A stretch of 64,000 nucleotides of DNA from Smittia aterrima (taxonomy: Eukaryota > Arthropoda > Insecta > Diptera > Chironomidae). The stretch lies in the NCBI GenBank assembly GCA_033063855.1, contig CP093829.1:15159537-15223536 (forward strand), in the 5' to 3' direction. Shown piece after piece: positions 36,601-47,900 of the stretch; within the stretch, counting starts at the first letter, position 1, and each line of letters opens with the position of its first letter. Position numbers and translations under genes: made by a program. The notes under the pieces are model-generated. The model was not told the DNA's origin and did no database searches. It was given only the letters and a program-made list of their open reading frames with translations.

Positions 36601-39600
36601 CGACAATGAAAGAGGAAAAGTTTTCATTTTCAAAAGAGACTTTTCCATCCTGTGAGCTATAATTACAGTCGCTTCGCCTCCTCTCTGCTCATGCCGTTCG
36701 GCTTTCACACAACAAAATATTAGATGTTTAGTGCATTTGACAGTTTTTAAAGTGTGGGCGGACATTCGGCGCACGAAAGCGACAATGTTTTTGAATTATT
36801 GTGTGCTGCCTTGTCTGGCACCCTTTCGAAAACTCGCTTTTGAAGTTCTACGACTCTCTCGAATGCTCGTTCACTTCCTAACGCTTCGCAGTTCATTCCC
36901 ATGGCCTTAGAATATAATTTAAATTCCGACCGGTTTGTTTAACTGTTATCAGTTCACGAGAAGCATGTGTGTGTTGGCAATTTATGTGCATCGTGATCAG
37001 CAAAGTTCGTAAACACGCATAAGCAACTGAATAATTCACTTCGAATGATTTAACTTTAGAAGTTTGTCAATTATCGACTCGAATCTCCACGAGTTAAACA
37101 ATGTTTAGCTTCTAATCACTAATCAAATTTATTACTTCAATTACTTGAACCTGACACGTGCTTATTGTTCCAAAGTGAACTAATTGACTGTCGGCTTAGA
37201 ACGAATAAATCTCATGCAAATTCTTACATCAGCCTTTCACACGATTGAGACATTGCGCGATCAGCGATTCAAATGAATTAGAGATAATTGTTGCAATTAC
37301 TTTACGATTAAAGCAGCGACTTGTGACTTTCTCAATCTTTTTATTCGATTCACGCAATCAGATCATAGATTCGTTTCGGGATTTCTAAGTATATCCAATT
37401 TCTGTCAAATCATTCTCACATATTGACATTGAGCAAGAATTCCCCAATTGATGCGAAATCTTACATATGTTCTGTAGAATTGATTTGAATGAGTTTGTTT
37501 AGAAACGCGATACACGAAGTATCTGCAAATTGGGAAAGTCATTAAAAGATAAATAAGATGTGGAGATTCCTGAAAGTCATTGCGGTTTCTTTTCCTCTCT
37601 CTCTCTGTTTGTGTGTCAACTAAAGATTCACAAATATTTACTCTTACTTCGGAGTTCTCTGATGTGCAGAAACAGAACAGAATTCAATTTGCTAACACAT
37701 TTGTTGACGCATTCAATCAACGTCAATGAGAAGTCAAATAAGAAGTTTTTGTGATAAAATAAACTGTGCTCATCGAAATCCAAAAATAGTTGTTTTTCCT
37801 TCTGTAATCCAACGCGTGCAGAACGATTCTCTCGCCTAAAGACAATGAATGGCAACGACAGCTAATGATTTTTTAACAACTCTTGAAGCGATTTCAAATC
37901 AAATACCAGAAAAGTCTTTTTATCCGCTTTATCCTCACCCTCATCGCTTTGAGTCTTTTCTTCCGGGGAACGTAAATATTTGCCGATTAGAATTGTTGAA
38001 GGGGGCGAACGTCGCTTCTAACATTTAATTGATTTTAAACTTTATTTAATTGTTCAATTACACGAGAATTTCTCTTCGGGGTGAGATTTGTTGATTGCGT
38101 TATCTCCTCCGCAAGTTCGGGAAATCAAACTTGAGCTGCGGTTGATTGAGAGTAACGTTGTTTATTCATTGGCTTTGATTTGTTTCACCCTCGGGCTTTG
38201 AGCGATGTCAGTTGATTTCTTATGCAACTGCCTGGGAATCTGGAAGAATCGTTTTATGGCCAATTATTTAAATGCTTGATTTTGTCTGCGAGCTCTTCTC
38301 CCCCCGCCCATCAACGACTGCACACAAAGTCGTGAGTGTTTCTAACGTTTTACTGATGATCGTCAGCGTATGTTACAAATTATTTTGTTTTTCTTTTATT
38401 CTCGGGGGTTGAAGGAAGTCACCCCACAAAACGAGATTGAATTTTCCGCCGAGCTGACTCAGCCCTCAATTCAAAGCACTGACGATTGTCGGATGAACGA
38501 ATTGATTTATTTTTCTACTCCGAGTCGGAGGTTAATCGAAGGAACATATTGAAGTGAAAGGAAAAATTGGCTCGGCTCATGATATCATTATCAGATGTTT
38601 AAGAAATCGATTTGCTAAAGCGAAAAACCATAAAATGCAAAAGCAACAATTTCCCGTCGCACTTCGAAGGAAATCAAAAGATTATTCAAGTCTTTCGAAT
38701 GCTGATAACAATTAGAAGTTTTAATTAAAAAAATGTTTTGAATAAGCGATGAATTTCTTGAGAATTTTTCTCTAAAAGATAAATTGGAAAATAAAACTTT
38801 TCTAATTTTCATATCATTTGAATTTTTCTCATTTAAATTTTTTCCTTTCGGTGACGAAGGCAAACAGCGAGTCGAGAGTCTGTTGTTGTTTGTTGGGATC
38901 GAGACGAACTTTACTTTAAATGGAAAACTTTTTTCATCCTCGAGGGTTTTTATTCTGCCGTCTTTTTATTTATTCATACTTTCTGAATGGGGTTGGGCGA
39001 AGGAGACAACGGGGATCGGAGAAAATGGAGGATAAGAGTGGAAATAAAATGGAAAATGTTACTGCTTTGATTGCTTCCTGTGTTTAAGGAAGAACTTATC
39101 GGAACTTCTTTGAAACTCAAACACTGGACGTTCACGCGAAGCCTCAAGGTTGAAGTAATCTCACAATTGTTTGCTCGCTATGAAATCACTTCTGCCTCTT
39201 CTTTTTTCTCTCGAGAAATAGATAAAAGTGAGAGTGCTAGTTCTCGCATCTTCACGCACGTCATGAATATTAGCAAATACTTGATAATCTATTTTCTAGA
39301 ACAAAGTAATTTAAATTTTATTTCTCTTCTTTCATTTCAGGTTAAAATTTGGGTAAGAATTTCTTCGAATCGTTGAGATTTCTTTTCTTCTCTTCAAATA
39401 TTAAATAAAATTATCTTTCCACAGTTTCAAAATCGCAGAATGAAATGGAGAAATTCAAAAGAACGTGAATTGTTGGCAAGCGGCGGCTCAAGAGATCAAA
39501 CATTGCCAAACAAAAATAATCCCAATCCCGATTTGTCTGACGCAAAAACTGATAGACAACCATCGATGTCACCGCCGTCATCAATCTCGCCATCAAACGG

Positions 39601-39904
39601 AGACCCGCAGCAACAGAATCAACAAATGAGCATGAGATCACCATCGGAACATTCTTCTCCAAGTAAAGCTTCTCCAGTTGATCAGAAATTTATGGTAAAG
39701 AAGCCATCAGAATTTAAATACGAAATTGATGAGATGAACTCGCGTTCGTCTCATCCACCAATTGGCCAATTGTTCAACAACTTTTACGACAACCAATCAT
39801 CGGACGGAAGTGTAAAAGCGTTCAATGGTCAAAGCAACTCAATGTACTATGATGAATACGATTCGAATGACTCAGATGATAGTGAGGAAATCAATGTCAC
39901 GTGA
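30641..39904 (+). CDS. Dbx: DBX-class homeobox transcription factor, complete
   Basis: A nuclear DNA-binding transcription factor of the developing-brain homeobox class, which acts mainly as a repressor patterning neural progenitors. Exons: 30641-31106, 33420-33761, 33845-33877, 33938-34012, 34093-34196, 39341-39352, 39425-39904. Together 1512 nt, 503 aa. The N terminus has an eh1-like motif FLVDNIL (5-11) and a second, FSVSAIL (137-143), both expected to bind Groucho. Between them are paired CxxC motifs (C87/C90 and C108/C111). The homeodomain (about 297-356) reads RRGMMRRAVFSD ... KYISKPDRKKLAERLGLKDS then VKIWFQNRRMKWRNSKEREL, diagnostic of DBX, as are QTLPNKNNPNPDLSD and the acidic C terminus ending SDDSEEINVT. 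Introns 1 (2.3 kb) and 5 (5.1 kb) are long; the rest are 60-83 bp. The start ATG (AAAATGTCG) is chosen because FLVDNIL matches the conserved N terminus. Confidence 0.93.
31107..33419 (+). other. DBX intron 1
   Basis: Intron with donor GTAATT and acceptor TTCTACAG, phase 1. It contains short ORFs on both strands (for example 31858-32115 minus) without recognisable similarity. No nested gene seen. Confidence 0.6.
34197..39340 (+). other. DBX intron 5 (within the homeodomain)
   Basis: A 5.1-kb intron separating homeodomain positions 44 and 45, donor GTAAGA, acceptor TTCATTTCAG. No nested gene or RNA gene recognised. Its size leaves room for enhancers, which cannot be judged from a single sequence. 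Confidence 0.65.
39341..39352 (+). other. Dbx: 12-nt micro-exon of Dbx encoding VKIW
   Basis: TTTCATTTCAG precedes and GTAAGAAT follows the 12 bases GTTAAAATTTGG. Both junctions are phase 0. The four residues are homeodomain positions 45-48 in the recognition helix and are required to join DSQ to FQNRRMKW, so skipping would remove invariant W48. Confidence 0.85.
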
Positions 39905-40067
39905 CTTTCTCCAAAATCACAAATGACAAAAATGTAATCAATTGAATTGTTCAGTTCTTTGTAGTGATTTTAAACAATTTACTTTTAAGTCAGCCGAATT
40001 TGGTGAAGAGCCGATTCTAAATAATTTTATAAACATTTTATTTCTGCAAAAATAATTGTAACTCTTA

Positions 40068-40073
40068 AATAAA
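40068..40073 (+). promoter_or_regulatory. Polyadenylation signal AATAAA of Dbx
   Basis: Canonical hexamer 164 bases after the stop codon; a second AATAAA follows at 40079-40084. Confidence 0.55.
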
Positions 40074-40380
40074 AACTTAATAAAAATCTACTTCATGTAA
40101 AATTTTTATGGGGTTTAAGAAAATCGTTTCCAGATTTCTGAAATTCGCGACTGCAGCCACCTCTATATCTCAACTATAGTAAGGTTCGCTGTTCCAAACA
40201 TTTTTCATGATACATTTTGCTATAAAATATATATTACTACTTCTTAACTTATCTGCGATTAGATGAATATAATTGAAATTGTATTTATAGAAAACCATCA
40301 TTCCATCAAATTTATTTTGTAGTTTCATAAAACGAAACAAAATAACAAAAATTATTTAAAAAAAAATATTTAACTTGAAA

Positions 40381-40453
40381 TGCTCTCGTCCGGGATCGAA
40401 CCGGAGACCTTAGCCGTGTAAAGGCTACATCATAACCACTAGACTACGAGAGC
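40381..40453 (-). tRNA. tRNA-Val (UAC anticodon)
   Basis: A 73-nt cloverleaf including discriminator A. Acceptor GCTCTCG pairs with CGAGAGC, anticodon stem TAGCC with GGCTA, loop TTTACAC (anticodon TAC), T stem TCCGG with CCGGA. The intragenic B box GGTTCGATCC is present. A poly-T (A-run on the plus strand) terminator follows. The D-arm resembles the neighbouring tRNA-Glu genes, so Val identity rests on the anticodon alone. Confidence 0.8.
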
Positions 40454-40887
40454 GTCACAAGAGTGTGATGTGTTTTGGCCAAAGTCGCATAATAATATTA
40501 GCATTTCATGAAAATTAAAGGATAATAAGCCAATGACCCGAAAAATAATTAAAATTATTTTGATTACTACACGAAATCGATTGTAATAAGCATTAAACAT
40601 TTTCAAAGTTGTCTAAAATTGATGTGATTGACAACTGAAAATCTGTGGAACGCCGAAGAAAATGGTTTGAATCTGAAATCTCTCCCTTGATTTAAACAAC
40701 AAAAGTTGTTTTCAACGGAATAATGTAATTTTGACACAAGTGATCAGAAATGCTTGTATTTGAAACATAATTTAATAATATAGATTTAATAATAGTTCAA
40801 ATTTTAATTAAAAAAATATTTTTCTGTATATATAGCAGTTAAAGCTCAATATTATAATTAATTAAAATAAGAAATTGCAAAAAAAGT

Positions 40888-40959
40888 TTCCCATACCGGG
40901 AGTCGAACCCGGGCCTACCGGGTGAAAGCCGGTGATCCTAACCGCTAGACCATATGGGA
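40888..40959 (-). tRNA. tRNA-Glu (UUC anticodon), copy 1
   Basis: 72 nt with discriminator A. Acceptor TCCCATA pairs with TATGGGA. The anticodon stem ACCGG/CCGGT encloses loop CTTTCAC. The T arm GGGTTCGACTCCC is standard for eukaryotic tRNA-Glu. Oligo-T termination lies immediately 3' on the minus strand. Confidence 0.95.
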
Positions 40960-41274
40960 TTGTCTTTGCGATGAAAAACTTCTGGCAGTTTGCCGTTCGA
41001 GTTCATGAAATAATTTTAACATTAAATTCTACGTGCAGACTTCAATGGTGTTTTTGAAAAACAAGATTGTGATATTTGCCTTCAGACTGAAAATTTGACT
41101 AAGTAGTACTATATTTCGAAAATCAGTAGTCTTCGGAGCTCTCGCATACCAATCTCCAGGAGGGTTTCAAAAATTGTTTAATTTAATTAAATGATAACAT
41201 CAAATTTTACTTGATACTCTTTTCAGTGAATCTTTCAGTTAGTTTCCTTTCTCGTTTTAAGGGTTCACATGTGA

Positions 41275-41520
41275 ATTCTCTACGAAAGTTTCTTATGCTT
41301 CCAAACATGGACATTCTCGTAAATATTTTGGAGAAAAATATTTTGTTTCATTTTCATAATTAGTTTAAATGAGCGCTCTGTCAAACATTCTTCACCTCTA
41401 CGACATCCCATATGGTCTAGCGGTTAGGATCACCGGCTTTCACCCGGTAGGCCCGGGTTCGACTCCCGGTATGGGAAACTTTTTTGAAACTTTTTTTAAA
41501 TATTTTTATTTAATTAATAT
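41275..41520. repeat. Inverted duplication around a tRNA-Glu gene, left arm
   Basis: About 130 bp upstream and 40 bp downstream of the plus-strand tRNA-Glu match, in inverse orientation, the flanks of the tRNA-Glu at 51484-51555. Shared stretches include TTTAAATGAGCGCT, TGTCAAACATTCT and CACCTCTACGACATCCCA. The flanks carry scattered substitutions, so the copy is not very recent. Ends are approximate. Confidence 0.8.
41406..41477 (+). tRNA. tRNA-Glu (UUC anticodon), copy 2
   Basis: Same mature sequence as copies 1 and 3, but on the plus strand. Discriminator A at 41477, followed by CTTTTTTG as Pol III terminator. A 102-codon plus-strand ORF through it is an artefact. Confidence 0.95.
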
Positions 41521-41930
41521 TTTGGATCGCAAAAAATTATTTAAATGCAGAATATTTTGTTTTAAAACGATAAGTCAAATAAAACAATCGACGCTGAAGG
41601 ATATACACGCAGGCTTATTACGGATCATTCAACTGTTCCGAGGGACTCATTGGGATAACCGATTTTTCCGTAGCTGAAAAAAGAAAATGTGTGAAAGTTT
41701 TCACTGGGAAAATCTCGAAAGTGTTTAACGGGAGCTCATGAGAGAAATCGCAGGAAAACAAGTTTTCACAAACTCGACTATCTTAGCTTCGCTTAACATC
41801 TCATGATAAAACTTTAATGCAAAACTCTCATTTCGTGGAAAACTATTTTCGTATACTCGGAAAATCTGAAGAAGAGAAAACATTTCACAAGAGGCAGAAA
41901 AAAAATTGAAATATTTTTTTAAAATAAATT

Positions 41931-41936
41931 TTTATT
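41931..41936 (-). promoter_or_regulatory. Polyadenylation signal of the RhoGEF gene
   Basis: TTTATT on the plus strand is AATAAA on the minus strand, about 60 bases beyond the stop codon at 41995. Confidence 0.5.
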
Positions 41937-41994
41937 TGTATCTTTCAAAGATTTTTAAGGAATTTCGATAATAAAATTATAATAAAACTCAACT

Positions 41995-44900
41995 TTACTG
42001 AAACTTCTGAACTTGCTGAGAAACCCAACTTTTAGCCGAGCTCGGCGACAACAACTTCTCGTCGACGTTTTGATTTAGTTTTCTAACGTTGAAAATTGCA
42101 TTTCTGATTTCTGGAGTCTTCAAATTTGACGGTTTCGTTGGCACTGGCGGTGGCGATTGGAGTGATGAAACGAGTCGATTTGCTTGCTCACAACGAGTTG
42201 ACTTCAATGCAGATTGTAAAGCGAGATTGGGTTTCTTTGGTATTTTAGGCGGAACTGGCTTTGCCTGTTGTTTGTTGACTGTTGCATAAATGTGTTCATC
42301 TGATTGAGAACCTGACTCAAGTTTCCGTTCATTTGAATCGTCGCTGTAAATCGCTGAGTCTCTAAAATCATTCTCAAGAAGACTTTCTGCTGTGTCTTCA
42401 TAGAAAGAGTCAGAAAATGGTTCAGGTTCATGCATTTGCTGCTTCTGAGGATCACAAACGCTGTCTGAAGACGAAGAAACAACCGAATCTCGTTGACTCA
42501 TTGAGTTTTTGTTAACGAAAATATTGACAGCTGATGGGAAAAGCGTCTTAGGATCGGCATAATCGACATGAGCGATTCGATTACCCAAATCTTCGCTGCC
42601 TTGACGATAAACTGGCGGAACATTCTTCAAGTTAAAGCAGAAACCTCCGTCGACACTCTTACGACTGCTGATACTTGCAGCAACGGACTTCTGAGAAGTT
42701 AAATCATCTTCTTGTGACTTCATCGTAATAAATTTATGCAAAAAACTCCGTGATCGTGTCGTCAAAATATCTCTTCGTGTTAAGTCGTTCATGGAATCTG
42801 TCGGCGAGTGTTCAGTTTTTGTATCATCAGAGCCCGAACAATTCAGTTGTGAGATCGAGTTGCGTTTGTTGTAACAAATATTAGTATCGCTGTTGCTTAT
42901 AGCATCGGTGAGATGCGAAGGAGAACCTTTACCAACGTAATCTCCATCGATTGTTTCTAAGCCTTCATTCGAGTACGTGAGGGTCACATAGTCGCACTCT
43001 GACCCATCATTATCCTCGTCGTTTATCGTTGTTGATGAAATATTATGACTTCTAGTCAAATCAATTGCCTCCTTCATCGATGATGACGACGAGACTGACA
43101 GAGATCGTTTAACAATCGTTGGAGCAAATTTGTATGGAACGTGAACGTTGCGAAGTAATTCTTCGTATAATGGCTCGTTGATTGGTTCAGTTGATTTTGA
43201 TTCCTTAAGCAAAGATTTATGTTGTGTTTCCAAAGCTTCGGTAAGTTTTCTATTAGTTAACGGAGATCTGTCCATTTGTTCCAAAGATTTTCGACGCAAT
43301 GCTCCAGACTTTATCAATTTCTTATTGCTGAACTCTGATTTTTCAAGGATCGATCGAATTATTTCAGCATCTTTCTTCTTTGAGAAATTCATTGTTGACT
43401 TTTCAGAATTTAATTTGCTGGTGGTTGGGATTCCGCTGCTGTCTTGCTTGTCAGTTCCTCCATCCGAAGCTTCAACAATTTTTAAAATCGTGTCAACTGT
43501 TTCTGAAACATCATCACCCAAGTCTGTGTAGAATCTTGCAGTTTCCTTCTTCGCTCGTTTCTGCTTTATCTTTTCAATTCTTTTTGGCAAAGTCTTTGCA
43601 TTGTATTGCTTGATTTCAAGCGGCGAGAGTGGCGGCTGACCATCAGTGTCTCGTGGGGGAAGTTCAAGTAAATCGTGCTGATCCTCGTTTCTCGATTCTG
43701 ATTTGCTTCGATTCGGTTTGAGTGTATCGGTTAGTTCCTTTTTGATTTGCTCGCAACCACAGTTTACTTGATGATCACATTTGTTTGATCTCTCGAAAAG
43801 ATCTTCACGTGAATACGAGATGAATGATTCTCGACGTTCACCAATTCGATTGCGTTCTAGCGACGTACTCTTAGCTGCCGCTGTTTTCTTTGCTTTCTTT
43901 GAACGATAGCGAACTTCACTTCGCCGATATTGATGGCGACGTTCCAGATACTCGGGAGTTGATGATGAATGAGGCCACTTCCAAGTGTGCTTGTCACTTG
44001 GTCGTTCTAAAATAAATTCAATTAGGCAAACAGTCGAATAAAAGATTTCTATTTTCTTACCTTCTTCATCGCCCAACTTGAAAACCAATTCCTTTGCTCG
44101 ATTTGGAATATCAAAGTGCTCCAACATCGCTTGCTTCACATGCTGAGCCCACAAACGTTTCTGATCACGATTCTTTGCTGTGAGTTTGATTTGACTTCTC
44201 GGATCGGAGAACGGAAGAACGTGGAAACTTGTTGGATCTCCAGGTAAATGCTCAACAAGCATCAAAGTCTTGCACTGAAGAAAAGAAAGAAATGAAAAAC
44301 TATTTTTTTTTAAATCACTTTAAACGTACAGGAATATAAGTTTTGAACTGAAGTCGTTTATCTTCCTTCGGCTTCGTAATGATCAACATTGTTTCGAATA
44401 GAAATACGATGCGAGGTTTATTGTGCTCCATCAAGAGCCCTTCTTGCCGTAGTTCACCTAGAACCGTCAGATCAGGCCCAAGCCAACCATCAAGAATTCC
44501 TGACAATTCTTTCACTCGATTCTTCTGCTCCAATTTTTTCTTGACTTGATCGATGTTGCGTGCGACGCTTTTCATCATTTCGTGAGCCTCTTTGACCTCA
44601 GGCAAATCACAATGTTTTTTAAGACTCTGTTAAAAATCAAAGTTAATTGAGTTCATTTAACAACATTTCAATTAACTCACATCTAGAAGTAAGTGATATT
44701 TTAAAATCCTCTGAACTGGCTTCAACAAATACGATCCCAAAGGCAGAGTGTGCTTCAACATCTTTTGCGTTGATGTCAATAACGAGTTTGTGTGGGAAGC
44801 TTGCAAAAGTGAGGTCAACAAGGAGATGGCATCAGGATAACTTGTGCTGCAAAAAAAAATAGAAAATATTAATTTAGAGAGTTCAATGACCTTGAGTTAG

Positions 44901-47900
44901 AAAATTTATCAAGTGGAACAAACATGTAAATGAAACTCGCGATATGTATCTCGAGAAAAATGTATTTCTCTTTTGTTTGAGACGAAATCATAAAAAGAAT
45001 TTGTCATCAAGTTTGCTTAGTAAGCAATCAAAAAATATTTACAAAAAGAAAAACCACGAGGTTGCCTTGTCGATCTTTATTGAATCGAAAAACAAAGTGC
45101 GCAACAATTTCTCATTGTGACTCATTCATCGGTTCAAATTTTCTTCGTTCTAAAGTCGTAAACTGTTGCTTCGATGACAACGTGAAGGAACATTACTCCG
45201 TCGTGAAAACAAGAAAAAGTTTTTAAAAATCATTTTGCGAGAATGGCAGCAACCGATATTGATAAAACAAAAATCATTTAGCGTCAGTCGTTGGATTCTT
45301 AGGAGCCCAAGAGCTCATTTTTGACATTTTCAAGATAAAGCAAAAGTAAAACAAAATATTTATTTGATTAAAGAATATAAAAGAGTCTAACAATGGAGGA
45401 TCAGGAGGTTTGCGAGCAAGATTTCATCAGAGAAGTTCTAGCTTCGATCGGTTGGCACAACTCGTTTGTTCCGATCGCGAGTGAAGAAAACAAGAGACAG
45501 CTAGAAATTGTCAAGTGCGTCTCCCATGCAAAAGTCGAGAGAAACCAGGCGATGGATGATCGTGGGAAAGAAGTTTCACGACTTCGAATTTTACTCCATT
45601 CAGCAGACAACGAATTCGATCAAAGCTTGAAACTGCTGACGGCTCACAAATCACAATATTCAACTGAACATCATTTGTTTAAATTGTCTGAATATGACGA
45701 TTCAAAGTTCAAGCAAATATTGAAAGACACTTTGAAACTTCTGAAGGTGCAGGAAGGTGAACAGGAGAATTTAAAAGGTAATCAAAGTTTATTTTTTAAA
45801 ACGGAAAGTTTCTAACTTTTCCAATTTTAGTGGAAAGAGATAAAGTGAACGCTTCGATTGACAAACTTGCTGAAGGAGTTCAATGGGCAAAAAGCGCACT
45901 TGCTGAGTGGCGACAAGTCATGGCATCAGGCGAAGACACCAAACTTCTGATTGAAAAGTTCTGTCGGATGGACATGGGAAAAGCTGAAGCCTTGGACTCA
46001 AAACGAAAAATTTTACACGAAGCGATTGTAAAGAAACAAGCAATTCTCGTTAATGTTTATGAGGAAAAGAAAGCACTTGAGCTTCTTCTCGAGCGAACAG
46101 GTCAGCTCTATCGACAAGCCCATTTAGAGCGACGTCATTTGGTTAACACATGGAAAGATGCAGTTAATCAAATGAATCAACGAGAGAAAGAGATTCAATC
46201 AACAGAAGTTGATATTGAAGCAGCGAAGAAGATTACTGATGAGAAAAAAGCAGCTTTAGGGAAAGAAGAAATGTTATTAAAGCTTAAGCAAGAAGAGAAC
46301 CGCGAGACTGAGCTTTACATTCAAGAACTTAACATAACTTCATCGGAATTGCAAAATCGTTTGCTAAGACTTGAAGATTCCGTTGCATTGAAGAATTCAG
46401 AGCTACTGGCATTACGGAAAGCAGTTCAATATGAATCGCAGAAGCTGATCGACATGAGAAGCGAAAATCGACAGATGTTGAAGGAAGAAAAAGACAAAGA
46501 AAATCTTTTGATTACAACAACTGACGAGCTCAAGTTGATGAGAGAGAAGTTCGATAAATTTAAGAACAATAACTCGAACGCTCAAGAAAGATTGAAGCAG
46601 ATTGACGAAATGCTTGAAGCTGAGATTAAAAACAAGAAGAAGATTCAAGATGAAGCTGATCGACTCAGTTCAACTTTATTCCGATCGGAACAACAGCTTA
46701 AGAAACTCCAAGAAGCCGAACGAAATCTTTCTCTTGAGAATCAAGCCCTCGAAGCGGGAATCTCTCGTACACGTGCTTCATGCAAATCGCTCGAGAAAGA
46801 GCTCTTGCGCCAAACCGAGATTCTCTACAGTGTTGACTACAACATTCAACATGCTGAAATGCGATTAGCTTCGATGAAGGGAACGGTGAATGAAGAAGAG
46901 ACGAAACGATTGGATAATCGCCGTAAGCGTTTGGAGAAAATCTACGAAGATAAAATTAAAGCTGACGAAATGATGAAGGTTGAAATAGCGAAGATCGAAG
47001 AAGACATGAGAAAGCTTTCAATTGTTTATCAGAACTCAATCGCTGAGTTTGATCGGATACACGAGCAATTGAAAGAAAAGAAAATCAGCGTCGAGGGTGG
47101 CGAAAAGCAACGAAAGATTCTCAATCAGCAAAACCAAGAGAAGCTAGTGGAACAAAACCTTTTAAAGATAAGAATCGCTCAAATGGAGAAACAGATTGCG
47201 AAACAAACCGACAAAGCTTATTCATTGGAGCGACACAAAATGGAACTCGAAGCTGCCATGACTGACCGATTGATTGACATCAAATCCCAAGCAAACCTTC
47301 TCACCATGAAACGAAAGTGTTTGATTGAAGAGCGATCTCAATTCAAAATGGACATTGCTGATCGCTTACTCAAGATTGAGCAGCTGAAGAAGCGATATGA
47401 GCTCTCAATGGATCTCTTGGGAAAGAATGACGATGGATCGACAGTCTCGGCTGTTCAGATTAAAGTTGAAATGGCGCAACAGAAATATTTGTTGCTGAAC
47501 AAAGGCAATGAGCTTAACACAAAGATCTTGAAGATGGAAGATGAGAATCGACGTTGTGAAAACACAATTAAGTTGATGAATTTCTCTAATGATGAGTATC
47601 GGAAAGTCTTTGAAACTGTGACTGAAAGCAGCCCAGAAGTCATCAAAATGAATGAGTTGAAGTCTCGTTACATTGAAGTGACGAATGAGATCAAAATGAT
47701 TAAGGAGGAATTGGTAGCGCTTGTGGATCGAATCGAGATGCTTGAGAACCAACGTCTGGGTCTGGAAAAGGAATACGAAGAGATTCAGCGAACAAAACTA
47801 GATAACAACGACGCTCTGCTAAAAATCCACAAAGAGCTTGTTGATCAAGAGACGAAACTTGAACGAGCCGATCGCGAAATGAAAACTTCTTTCAAAGCCG

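Noticed and set aside
41369..41677. 102-codon ORF starting upstream of the plus-strand tRNA-Glu
   Set aside because: Runs straight through the tRNA gene; chance ORF.
43148..43613. Antisense ORFs within the last RhoGEF exon
   Set aside because: Shadows of the long minus-strand coding exon.
46412..47752. Antisense and out-of-frame ORFs inside CCDC39
   Set aside because: Shadows of the coiled-coil coding sequence.
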